Assembly: GCA_003538495.1 (NCBI GenBank)
Contig: DPSD01000538.1
Location: 1-5,264 of the forward strand
Length of the DNA: 5,264 nucleotides
From: Accumulibacter sp.
Lineage (GTDB): Bacteria; Pseudomonadota; Gammaproteobacteria; Burkholderiales; Rhodocyclaceae
Reading direction: 5' to 3'
This document shows, in pieces, positions 1 through 5,004 of the stretch. Below the pieces are notes generated by a model. That model was not told the origin of the DNA. It did no database searches and saw only the letters and a list, made by a program, of their open reading frames with translations. The first letter of the stretch is position 1, and every line of letters starts with the position of its first letter. The position numbers and the translations under genes were made by a program.

Positions 1-736
1 GGCCGGTAATCGCGATATGCACGTCGGGAACGGTGGTACACATGTGGCCGTTGCCTTCGTTCTCGACCAGGCACAGGGTGCCGGTTTCGGCAACGGCGAA
101 GTTCACGCCGGACATCCCGACCTCGGCGGTCATGAACTTTTCGCGCAGGACGGCGCGGCCAATGCCGATCAGTTCGTCGACCGATTCGGTGTAACGTGCG
201 CCGGGGACCTTGTCGGCGAACAGCCGGGCGATCTGTTGCTTGGTCTTGTGGATCGCCGGCATGATGATGTGCGAGGGCTTCTCGCCGTCGAGCTGGACGA
301 TGTACTCGCCCATGTCGCTCTCCAGCGCGTCGATGCCGACGTCGGCCATCGCGTGGTTGAGCTCGACCTCTTCGCTGACCATCGACTTGCCCTTGACCAT
401 CAGTTTCGTCGAGTGGCGCTGCGCGATGCCGATGATGATCGCGCAAGCCTCTTCGGCGCTCTCGGCCCAATGCACCTTGACCCCGTTGTCGGTGAGCTTG
501 CGCTCGAGCTGCTCCAGCAGCTCGGGCAGGCGCGCCAGGCTGTACTGGCGGATGTGCTCGGCAAGCGAGCGCTGACGTTCGAGCGCTTCGGGATCGGGGA
601 ACTGCGCGGCGCGCTTGTTGATCAGAAAATCCATCGCACCACGGAAACTCTTGCGCAGATGGTCGTCGGCGACGGCAACAGCGGCGCGCTGCTTGAATTC
701 GCTGGCCGGGACGAACTTCAATTGCTGTGCGTTCAT
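1..736 (-). CDS. lutB: LutB/LldF-type iron-sulfur protein of L-lactate oxidation, partial (C-terminal half outside window)
   Basis: This is the N-terminal 245 residues of a LutB/LldF-family subunit. In the family it works with LutA and LutC in the cytoplasm to oxidise L-lactate to pyruvate, passing electrons through iron-sulfur clusters. The reading frame stays open from the ATG at 736-734 to the left edge. Visible family features are the start MNAQQLKF, a LUD-type core with VKGKSMVSEEVELN near residues 113-126, and AEVGMSGVNFAVAETGTLCLVENEGNG near residues 204-230, typical of LutB. The ferredoxin-like cysteine motifs expected in the second half of a roughly 470-residue protein lie outside the window, so completeness cannot be judged. 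The start is supported by an AGGAGG ribosome site at 744-749 with a 7-base spacer. It overlaps the lutC stop as ATGA, which suggests coupled translation. It is the third gene of the operon. Confidence 0.93.
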   Translation of the reverse strand, partial: MNAQQLKFVPASEFKQRAAVAVADDHLRKSFRGAMDFLINKRAAQFPDPEALERQRSLAEHIRQYSLARLPELLEQLERKLTDNGVKVHWAESAEEACAIIIGIAQRHSTKLMVKGKSMVSEEVELNHAMADVGIDALESDMGEYIVQLDGEKPSHIIMPAIHKTKQQIARLFADKVPGARYTESVDELIGIGRAVLREKFMTAEVGMSGVNFAVAETGTLCLVENEGNGHMCTTVPDVHIAITG

Positions 737-1410
737 GGCCGTTCCTCCTCATTGACCAGCAGCAGGACGATCAGCTCCTTCGGCCCGTGCGCACCGTAGG
801 CCAGCGTGACCTGGATGTCGGCGGTCTTCGACGGGCCCGAGACGAGCAGCGCGTTGGTCGGCATGCCGTCGCTCCAGCGCTGCTCGATCATCGCCTGGAA
901 GAAGGTGTCGTAAAGCTGGTTTGCGTCGAGCAGCGCGAAGTGGATCGGCGGCACCAGCGACATCAGGCGCGGTTCGCTGGCGCCTGGCCAGACGATCAGC
1001 GTCCCGGTCTCGGCGATGCCGCCTCGGGTCGCACTCAGACCGGCGTCGGTGTCTTCGAACAGTTCCTTTTTCCAGCCGTCGATCGGTCGATCGTAAGGCC
1101 TCAGACCGTCGATGCTGGCGGCCTCGAGCTGCGCTGCGTGCGCGCTGTCCTCGCCGTAGAGCAGCGACCGCACGCCCTTGGCGACGCACAGCTCGCGCAG
1201 CTTCTGCGGCCAGTCGGCGCGGGTCACCCGGATCACCTCGCCATGCCAGAAAGCCATCTTGTCGCAGAACAGCTCGATTCGCGAAGCACGGGTGCTGGGC
1301 GCCGCTGCGGCGGTGACCGCGGCATGGAAAGCGGCCACATCCGGTGCCATCGGCGGCTGCCCCTGCGGCGCCGCGCGCAGGCGCCGCAGGATATTGTCGC
1401 GCGCGCTCAT
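733..1410 (-). CDS. lutC: LutC/LldG-type LUD-domain protein of L-lactate oxidation
   Basis: A 225-residue LUD-domain (formerly DUF162) protein of the LutC/LldG/YkgG family, the third subunit type of the LutABC lactate-oxidising system. Its exact biochemical role is not settled in the family. The start MSARDNILRRLRAA is the usual amphipathic opening. The diagnostic stretch is at residues about 123-168: GLSATRGGIAETGTLIVW, then the SLVPPIHFALL segment. A second conserved block, SGPSKTADI, sits at 191-199 and precedes a GAHGPKEL segment near the C-terminus. Length is normal for the family. The start is well supported by AAGGAGGG at 1416-1423, 5 bases before the ATG. It overlaps the lutA stop and the lutB start by 4 bases each, so all three genes are almost certainly cotranscribed. 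The lutB ribosome site is embedded in its last codons (the EE of NEEERP). Confidence 0.95.
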   Translation of the reverse strand: MSARDNILRRLRAAPQGQPPMAPDVAAFHAAVTAAAAPSTRASRIELFCDKMAFWHGEVIRVTRADWPQKLRELCVAKGVRSLLYGEDSAHAAQLEAASIDGLRPYDRPIDGWKKELFEDTDAGLSATRGGIAETGTLIVWPGASEPRLMSLVPPIHFALLDANQLYDTFFQAMIEQRWSDGMPTNALLVSGPSKTADIQVTLAYGAHGPKELIVLLLVNEEERP

Positions 1411-2189
1411 GGCTGCCCTCCTTCACCGCTGGTGCGCTGCCACAGGAAGGTCGCCAGGTGCTGGCCCTGAAAGCCATCGCCGCGCTTCTGCAGGGTGTGG
1501 TTCAGGCTGAGCATGCAGCCGCAGTCCGCCGACACGAAGGTCTGCGCACCGGTCTCCTGCAACGCATCGACCTTGTCGCCGGCCATCGCCGACGAGATCG
1601 CCGGGTGCTTGAGCGAGAAGGTGCCGCCGAAGCCGCAACATTCCGCTTCGTGCTCGTGGATGATCACTTCGACATCGGCAAGCTGAGCCAGCAGCGAGCG
1701 CCCGTGCAGGTGCGTACCCATCTCGCGGCGGGCGGCGCACGAGGTGTGCAGCGCAATGCGGGTCGGCGCGCCCCGGTCGGCCAGATCGACCCTGGCGACA
1801 TGGACGAGGAATTCGGTGAGTTCGAAAACGCGGTCGCCAAGCGCTGCCGCTTCCGCCTGCAGGCGCGGATCGTCGGCGAACATCTCCGGATAGTGGTGGC
1901 GCATGGTGCCGGCGCACGACCCCGAGGGAACAATCACCGGCCAGGGCTCCGGAAAGAGCCGCAACTGCGCCAGGGCGACGGCGCGCGCCTGTTCGGGGAA
2001 ACCGCTGCTGTGCGCCGGTTGCCCGCAGCAGGTCTGATCGGCCGGGAAGTGGACCTCGATGCCCTCGCGCTCGAGCAGCTTGACGGCGTTGACTCCCGCG
2101 TCTGGACAGAAGAGGTCGATCAGGCAGGTTCCGAAGAGGTAAACCTTGCCTGGTTTGTCCGGGTAATGGCGGCTCCCTGCTTGATCCAT
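1407..2189 (-). CDS. lutA: LutA/LldE-type cysteine-rich iron-sulfur protein of L-lactate oxidation
   Basis: A 260-residue cytoplasmic protein of the LutA/LldE/YkgE family, with two CCG (cysteine-rich, DUF224) domains like those of glycolate oxidase GlcF and heterodisulfide reductase HdrB. It is thought to carry iron-sulfur clusters in lactate oxidation. Domain 1 shows FGTCLIDLFCP (Cys22, Cys28), TCCGQPAHSSG (Cys54, Cys55) and PSGSCAG (Cys92). Domain 2 shows LHTSCAARREMG (Cys151), ECCGFGGTFSLK (Cys184, Cys185) and SADCGCMLSL (Cys223, Cys225). The full set of CCG motifs suggests an intact protein. I chose the ATG at 2189-2187 because AGGAG lies 6 bases upstream and the length fits the family. 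A longer frame from a TTG at 2219 is possible but would start at the edge of the operator and has no family support. It is the first gene of the lut operon, with an ATGA overlap into lutC. Confidence 0.94.
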   Translation of the reverse strand: MDQAGSRHYPDKPGKVYLFGTCLIDLFCPDAGVNAVKLLEREGIEVHFPADQTCCGQPAHSSGFPEQARAVALAQLRLFPEPWPVIVPSGSCAGTMRHHYPEMFADDPRLQAEAAALGDRVFELTEFLVHVARVDLADRGAPTRIALHTSCAARREMGTHLHGRSLLAQLADVEVIIHEHEAECCGFGGTFSLKHPAISSAMAGDKVDALQETGAQTFVSADCGCMLSLNHTLQKRGDGFQGQHLATFLWQRTSGEGGQP

Positions 2190-2195
2190 GAGCGT

Positions 2196-2200
2196 CTCCT
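2196..2200 (-). promoter_or_regulatory. Ribosome binding site of lutA
   Basis: On the minus strand AGGAG precedes the ATG at 2189 by 6 bases. This decides the lutA start in favour of this ATG over the in-frame TTG 30 bases upstream. Confidence 0.7.
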
Positions 2201-2221
2201 GTTCATCGAAGGACTGCAAAG

Positions 2222-2232
2222 TGGTAAGACCA
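2222..2232. promoter_or_regulatory. Probable LldR-type operator O1 (lutA side)
   Basis: The 11-bp palindrome TGGT-AAG-ACCA matches the general TNGTNNNACNA form known for FadR/LldR-type GntR regulators. An identical copy lies 157 bp away beside the regulator gene. It sits just downstream of the predicted lutA promoter, at about +6 to +16, where a bound repressor would block RNA polymerase. That the adjacent regulator binds it is inferred from position and family. Confidence 0.8.
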
Positions 2233-2243
2233 ATTAGCCGCGT

Positions 2244-2272
2244 ACACTAGTTCCGCCCCCAGGCTTTGTCAA
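2244..2272 (-). promoter_or_regulatory. Predicted sigma-70 promoter of the lutA-lutC-lutB operon
   Basis: Read on the minus strand, a perfect -35 box TTGACA (2272-2267) is followed after exactly 17 bases by TAGTGT (2249-2244), a poor -10 that matches consensus at 3 of 6 positions. Transcription would begin near 2237, about 48 bases before the lutA ATG, and run straight into operator O1. A strong -35 with a weak -10 next to an operator is compatible with a regulated promoter. The start point is inferred. Confidence 0.6.
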
Positions 2273-2310
2273 TCATCGACCGCCAGATCGCTTTCGCGCG
2301 GAAACCCGCA

Positions 2311-2362
2311 GCAGGCGCAGCCGCCGTGGAACGATCCGCAGCGGAGCACGGCCCGCGCCTGC
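2311..2362. repeat. 8-bp inverted repeat between the two operators
   Basis: GCAGGCGC at 2311-2318 is exactly the reverse complement of GCGCCTGC at 2355-2362, with 36 bases between the arms. It falls between the two predicted operators in the lutA-lldR gap. In GC-rich DNA such a match can be chance, and the loop is long for a hairpin. No function is assigned. Confidence 0.3.
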
Positions 2363-2378
2363 CGACGCTGACGAAAAC

Positions 2379-2389
2379 TGGTAAGACCA
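2379..2389. promoter_or_regulatory. Probable LldR-type operator O2 (regulator side)
   Basis: A second exact copy of TGGTAAGACCA, 53 bases upstream of the regulator start codon. Its first six bases coincide with the place where the -35 of the regulator promoter should be, so binding here would give negative autoregulation. Centre-to-centre distance to O1 is 157 bp, close to 15 helical turns, which would put both sites on the same DNA face and permit looping (inference). Confidence 0.8.
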
Positions 2390-2407
2390 CTCGATACCTG
2401 CAATAAT
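2379..2407 (+). promoter_or_regulatory. Possible promoter of the GntR-family regulator gene
   Basis: A -10-like AATAAT at 2402-2407 matches consensus at 5 of 6 positions. The hexamer 17 bases upstream, TGGTAA at 2379-2384, matches the -35 box only 3 of 6 and is part of operator O2. Transcription would start near 2414, giving a leader of about 28 bases. The -35 is weak, so this call is tentative. Confidence 0.4.
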
Positions 2408-2441
2408 CCGGCGACCAATCTCAGGACCCCCGCAGATCAGC

Positions 2442-3194
2442 ATGACTTACAGCAAGCTCAACCTGCCGCGGATCCCCGACGCCATCGCTCATCAGCTCGA
2501 GACGCGCATTCTCGAAGGATCGTTGAAGCCTGGCGATCGCCTGCCCGCCGAGCGCGAACTGGCGGTCGAACTGGGGGTTTCGCGTCCCTCCCTGCGCGAA
2601 GCAATCAAGAAACTCGTCTCGCGGGAACTGCTGGCCAGTCGCCACGGCGGCGGCACCTACGTCACCGACCGCCTCGAGGCGAGTTTCATTGATCCCTGGC
2701 AGCAACTGCTCGAGCAGCACCCTCTGCTCCAGGACGACGTCCTCGAGTTCCGCTATCTGCTCGAAGCGTCGGCCGCCGAACTGGCCGCGAAACGCGCTAC
2801 CGAGGCCGACTTGCAACGCCTCGACGAAGCCTATAGCCGGCTTGACGCCGCTTATCTCGGCGACGACCGCAGCGCACAGGTGGCAGCCGACGTCGCTTTT
2901 CATCTGACCATCGCCGAGTCGGCGCACAACGCGCTGTTCGGTCACGTGGTGGCCAGCGTTCTGCGCCTGCTGCACGAGCACGTGCGGCGCAGCCTCCGCG
3001 AGATCGCGGTCAGTCCCGAGACCGGTCGGCAACTGATGGCGCAGCACTTGACGATCCGCGATGCGATTCGCAGCCGTCAGCCTGCCGCCGCCCGCCTGGC
3101 CGCCCAGACGCACATCGGCTTCGTCAGGCAGCGCCTGAGCGAAGCCGCGGCATCCGAGCAAAGACAGCAGCGCTCGCTGCGGCACTTCAGCTGA
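2442..3194 (+). CDS. lldR: FadR-subfamily GntR regulator, probable lactate-responsive LldR
   Basis: A 250-residue transcription regulator. Residues about 10-75 form the GntR winged helix-turn-helix, with the hallmark ILEGSLKPGDRLPAERELA (23-41), the recognition region GVSRPSLREAIKKL (45-58) and the wing HGGGTYV (68-74). Residues about 98-230 form an FCD ligand domain. Asp150 and His154 in DVAFH, His202 in AQHLTIRDAI and His224 fit the usual metal-binding set that holds a small carboxylate ligand. The sequence resembles E. coli LldR, and the gene stands divergent from lutACB with matching operators, so L-lactate is the likely effector (inference). GlcC or PdhR paralogues share the fold, but the context favours LldR. 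No clear Shine-Dalgarno precedes the ATG; the nearest AGGA is 15 bases away, which suggests modest translation. The C-terminus is convergent with smpB, with a gap of 9 bases. Confidence 0.88.
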   Translation: MTYSKLNLPRIPDAIAHQLETRILEGSLKPGDRLPAERELAVELGVSRPSLREAIKKLVSRELLASRHGGGTYVTDRLEASFIDPWQQLLEQHPLLQDDVLEFRYLLEASAAELAAKRATEADLQRLDEAYSRLDAAYLGDDRSAQVAADVAFHLTIAESAHNALFGHVVASVLRLLHEHVRRSLREIAVSPETGRQLMAQHLTIRDAIRSRQPAAARLAAQTHIGFVRQRLSEAAASEQRQQRSLRHFS

Positions 3195-3203
3195 GCCGGC
3201 ACG

Positions 3204-3650
3204 CTAGACCTTGGCGCGCATCAGGCGCGCTTTCTCGCGGACCCAGTCGCGCTCCTTCTCGGCGTCGCGCTTGTCGAATTGCTTCTTGCCCTTGGCCAGG
3301 CCGATCTCGGCCTTGATCCGGCCGCGCTGAAAATGCAGGTCCAGCGGCAGCAGGGTGTAGCCCGCGCGCTCGACCTGTCCGATCAGCTTGCTGATCTGTC
3401 TGGCGTGCAGCAGCAGCTTGCGGGTGCGGACCGGGTCGGGTGTGACGTGCGACGACGCGGCCATCAGCGGCGTGATGTGCATCCCGAAAATGAACACTTC
3501 GCCGTTGCGCACGAGGACGTACGCTTCCTTGATGCTCGCCCGCCCGGCACGGATCGCCTTCACTTCCCAGCCCTCCAGAGCCATCCCGGCCTCGACCTTC
3601 TCTTCTATGAAGTAGTCATGAAAAGCCTTCTTGTTGGCGATGATGCTCAT
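3204..3650 (-). CDS. smpB: SsrA-binding protein SmpB (trans-translation)
   Basis: A 148-residue SmpB, the small basic RNA-binding protein that delivers tmRNA (SsrA) to stalled ribosomes for release and tagging of the nascent peptide. The family signature is clear throughout: [42 protein letters not shown] at residues 4-45, [15 protein letters not shown] at 68-82, and [18 protein letters not shown] at 119-136. The basic C-terminal tail ([12 protein letters not shown]) corresponds to the part that enters the decoding channel. Length is normal or slightly short, and the stop is TAG. The ribosome site is weak (GAGA about 10 bases before the ATG), but the start fits the family. It is divergent from ratA, an arrangement also seen in E. 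coli. The tmRNA gene itself is not in this window. Confidence 0.97.
   Translation of the reverse strand: MSIIANKKAFHDYFIEEKVEAGMALEGWEVKAIRAGRASIKEAYVLVRNGEVFIFGMHITPLMAASSHVTPDPVRTRKLLLHARQISKLIGQVERAGYTLLPLDLHFQRGRIKAEIGLAKGKKQFDKRDAEKERDWVREKARLMRAKV
3214..3233 (+). terminator. Possible weak terminator of lldR inside the 3' end of smpB
   Basis: Plus-strand GCGCGC (3214-3219), a five-base loop ATCAG, then GCGCGC (3225-3230) gives a strong six-pair stem followed by TTTCTC. It starts 20 bases after the lldR stop. The T tract is short and the bases also code for the ARLMRA end of SmpB, so it may be only coding sequence. Confidence 0.3.
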
Positions 3651-3683
3651 GGTGCTTTTTCTCGGGAAATTAGGAGTCTGGAG

Positions 3684-3692
3684 TGCTAGAAT
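3684..3692 (+). promoter_or_regulatory. Predicted extended -10 promoter of ratA-rnfH
   Basis: TGCTAGAAT is an extended -10 element (TG, one base, then TAGAAT matching the -10 consensus 5 of 6). No good -35 is visible at 16-18 bases upstream, which an extended -10 can tolerate. Transcription would start near 3699, about 30 bases before ratA. The -10 is one arm of a perfect palindrome shared with the opposing smpB promoter. Confidence 0.55.
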
Positions 3693-3697
3693 GCGCG

Positions 3698-3703
3698 ATT
3701 CTA
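3698..3703 (-). promoter_or_regulatory. Predicted -10 box of the smpB promoter
   Basis: On the minus strand TAGAAT (3703-3698) is the mirror image of the ratA -10 at 3687-3692, with five bases between them. Transcription would start near 3691, giving a leader of about 40 bases before the smpB ATG. The -35 region is poor, so confidence rests on the hexamer and its position. Confidence 0.45.
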
Positions 3704-3728
3704 CAGGATTGACGAGGTACGGCAGAGA

Positions 3729-4172
3729 ATGGCCACGGTCAAGAAATCGGTGCTGATCGAGCGATCATCGCAACAGATGTTCGACCTCGTCGACCGTGTC
3801 GAGGACTATCCGCAATTCCTGCCGTGGTGCAGCGAGACGCGCTGCCAGTTTCGTGACGCCCGGAAAACCGTCGCCACGCTGCATATCAACTACCGCCGGG
3901 TGAGTTCGCACTTCACCACCGAGAACGACAAGGAATCGCCGCTGTCGATGAAAATCCGGCTGGTCGATGGCCCGTTTCGCCGGCTTGACGGCTTCTGGCA
4001 CTTCAAGCCGCTGGCCGATTACGCCTGCAAGATCGAGTTCCAGCTGTCGTACGAGTTTTCCAGCAAGATGCTCGAGAAAGTGATCGGTCCGGTTTTCAGC
4101 CAGATCGCCAACACCTTCGTCGATGCCTTCGTCAAACGCGCCAACGAGGTGCATGGCTTGCCGACCAGCTGA
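3729..4172 (+). CDS. ratA: RatA / COQ10-like START-domain protein
   Basis: A 147-residue protein of the RatA/Coq10 family (polyketide cyclase/START-like helix-grip fold), spanning the whole chain. Signature pieces are the opening [18 protein letters not shown], the family motif [11 protein letters not shown] at residues 24-34, the strand segment [23 protein letters not shown] in the middle, and the C-terminal helix [19 protein letters not shown]. In E. coli the homologue was reported to bind the 50S subunit and inhibit 70S formation. Eukaryotic Coq10 relatives bind ubiquinone. Which role applies here cannot be decided from sequence, so the toxin label should be treated with caution. There is no signal peptide and it is probably cytoplasmic. 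GAGG at 3714-3717 lies 11 bases before the ATG, a slightly long spacing. It is followed by rnfH after one base. Confidence 0.93.
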   Translation: MATVKKSVLIERSSQQMFDLVDRVEDYPQFLPWCSETRCQFRDARKTVATLHINYRRVSSHFTTENDKESPLSMKIRLVDGPFRRLDGFWHFKPLADYACKIEFQLSYEFSSKMLEKVIGPVFSQIANTFVDAFVKRANEVHGLPTS

Positions 4173-4173
4173 A

Positions 4174-4488
4174 ATGCTCAGCATCGACGTGATCTATGCC
4201 CTGCCGGGCAAGCAGCAGCTGATCAGCCTGAAGCTGCCCGATGGCAGTACCGCGCGGCAGGCAATCGAAGCGTCCGGCCTGCTGCAGAAGTATCCGGAAA
4301 TCGACCTGGCCAGGAACAAGATCGGGGTCTTCGCCAAGCTCACCAAACCCGACGCGCCCTTGCGCGATCAGGACCGCGTCGAAATCTACCGGCCTTTGAT
4401 TGCCGACCCCAAGGAAGTGCGCAAACAGCGTGCCGCCGCCGGCAAGGTCATGAAAAAGGGCGCCGGTGACGGCGACAGCAGCGAGTGA
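4174..4488 (+). CDS. rnfH: RnfH-family (RatB/YfjF) ubiquitin-like protein
   Basis: A 104-residue member of the RnfH/RatB (UPF0125) family, a small beta-grasp (ubiquitin-like) protein of unproven function. Visible family features are MLSIDVIYALPGKQQ at the N-terminus, LPDGSTARQAIEASGLL, NKIGVFAKLTKPDAPLRDQDRVEIYRPLIADPKEVRKQRA, and a basic, disordered-looking tail ending GDGDSSE. The start ATG at 4174 follows the ratA stop by a single base and has no clear ribosome site, so translation probably depends on termination-reinitiation from ratA. In-frame ATGs further upstream (for example 4153) would add non-family residues inside ratA. Despite the name, no rnf electron-transport genes are nearby. 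The conserved partner here is ratA, as in E. coli. Confidence 0.92.
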   Translation: MLSIDVIYALPGKQQLISLKLPDGSTARQAIEASGLLQKYPEIDLARNKIGVFAKLTKPDAPLRDQDRVEIYRPLIADPKEVRKQRAAAGKVMKKGAGDGDSSE

Positions 4489-4506
4489 GCGGAGCCGCTC
4501 ACTTGC
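4481..4506. terminator. Shared hairpin between convergent rnfH and DUF4124 genes, possible bidirectional terminator
   Basis: GCGAGTGAGCG (4481-4491) pairs with CGCTCACTTGC (4496-4506) around a four-base loop GAGC. All 11 positions pair, counting one G-U wobble. The stop codons of both convergent genes lie in the two arms. No T tract follows on either strand, so it is not a textbook intrinsic terminator. It may stall polymerase or protect 3' ends. Confidence 0.5.
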
Positions 4507-4942
4507 AACTGGTTTGCGCGGCCTGGCGCGCCCTGGCAATCTCCTGTTCACGCTGCGCCTCGTCGAGATAGTAACGTTCGCCCTTGTTGTCACGCATCGA
4601 CACCCGCTCGCCGGATTCCAGGACCTGCAGCAGGCGGCGGGCGGCGTCGCAATTTTCCCGCCTTTGCGCCGCCGCGTAGGCGTCTTTTTCGGCCTTGTCG
4701 GCGCCCTCGCGCGACTCCTTCTGGCGCTTGCGGAAGTCCATCTCGCGGTCGGCCAGCGTCTTGCCGGCTTCGCTGCCCGCCGGCGGCGCGTCGGCGTCGA
4801 TCAGCCGCGGCTGTTTGACCTTGCCGACCGGCGGTCTGTCGGAGATCACGGTCTTGTTGTTCTCGTCCAGCCATTGATAGATCTGCGCTTCCGCCGCCAG
4901 CGCGGCAAACAGGGTGGCAGCAGCAAAGGCAATGCGCTTCAT
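4499..4942 (-). CDS. DUF4124 domain periplasmic protein
   Basis: A 147-residue secreted protein of unknown function. Residues 1-19 form a signal peptide (MKR, then an alanine-rich hydrophobic stretch ending AEA), with likely cleavage before Gln20. [18 protein letters not shown] at 21-38 is the DUF4124 motif, common in proteobacterial envelope proteins. After it comes a Pro/Ala linker, then a highly charged helical region, about 60-97 and 120-143, that may be coiled-coil. The only two cysteines, Cys98 and Cys146, could form a disulfide in the periplasm (inference). No catalytic motif is seen. No good ribosome site precedes the ATG at 4942. Its gene is divergent from guaB and convergent with rnfH. 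Next to guaB this looks like conserved neighbourhood rather than shared pathway. Confidence 0.88.
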   Translation of the reverse strand: MKRIAFAAATLFAALAAEAQIYQWLDENNKTVISDRPPVGKVKQPRLIDADAPPAGSEAGKTLADREMDFRKRQKESREGADKAEKDAYAAAQRRENCDAARRLLQVLESGERVSMRDNKGERYYLDEAQREQEIARARQAAQTSCK

Positions 4943-4970
4943 GGTCGTTCAGCGGTTGGGGAGCACACTG

Positions 4971-4976
4971 TATAAT
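4971..4976 (+). promoter_or_regulatory. Predicted -10 box of the guaB promoter
   Basis: TATAAT is a perfect -10 hexamer. The hexamer 17 bases upstream (TTCAGC, 4948-4953) matches the -35 consensus only 3 of 6. Transcription would start near 4983, giving a leader of about 22 bases. No stringent-response discriminator or PurR-like site is evident beyond the short T run after the box. Confidence 0.65.
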
Positions 4977-4999
4977 ACGTTTTTGTGACCTCGGATCAA
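4972..4999 (-). promoter_or_regulatory. Predicted promoter of the DUF4124 gene, overlapping that of guaB
   Basis: On the minus strand, TTGATC (4999-4994, 4 of 6) and TATTAT (4977-4972, 5 of 6) are separated by 16 bases. The -10 uses five of the same base pairs as the guaB TATAAT. Transcription would start near 4965, about 23 bases before the ATG. Confidence 0.45.
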
Positions 5000-5004
5000 A
5001 GGCC

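Noticed and set aside
17..799. Long plus-strand open frame opposite lutB
   Set aside because: Its translation has no recognisable domain and it is the mirror of the clear LutB frame; GC-rich third positions routinely keep the opposite strand open.
2190..2219. N-terminal extension of LutA from a TTG at 2219
   Set aside because: The extra ten residues have no family counterpart and no ribosome site; the ATG at 2189 has a good one.
1344..2237. 297-residue plus-strand open frame opposite lutA
   Set aside because: It overlaps the full cysteine-motif frame of LutA, has an Arg/Ala/Gly-rich shadow composition and no family motif.
2291..2305. Near-palindrome TTTCGCGCGGAAA in the lutA-lldR gap as a further regulator site
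   Set aside because: Symmetry is imperfect and it does not resemble the TGGTNNNACCA sites; likely chance in GC-rich DNA.
2421..3185. 254-residue minus-strand open frame opposite lldR
   Set aside because: The opposite frame encodes an unmistakable GntR/FCD regulator; the antisense product is low-complexity Gly/Ala/Val-rich shadow sequence.
3729..4488. ratA-rnfH as a toxin-antitoxin module
   Set aside because: The RatA/RatB naming suggests it, but RnfH is not an established antitoxin and the pair sits in conserved housekeeping context; no sign of horizontal transfer.
4466..4975. 169-residue plus-strand open frame opposite the DUF4124 gene
   Set aside because: It overlaps the end of rnfH and lies antisense to a protein with a good signal peptide and DUF4124 motif; the leucine/valine-rich stretches are not real membrane segments.
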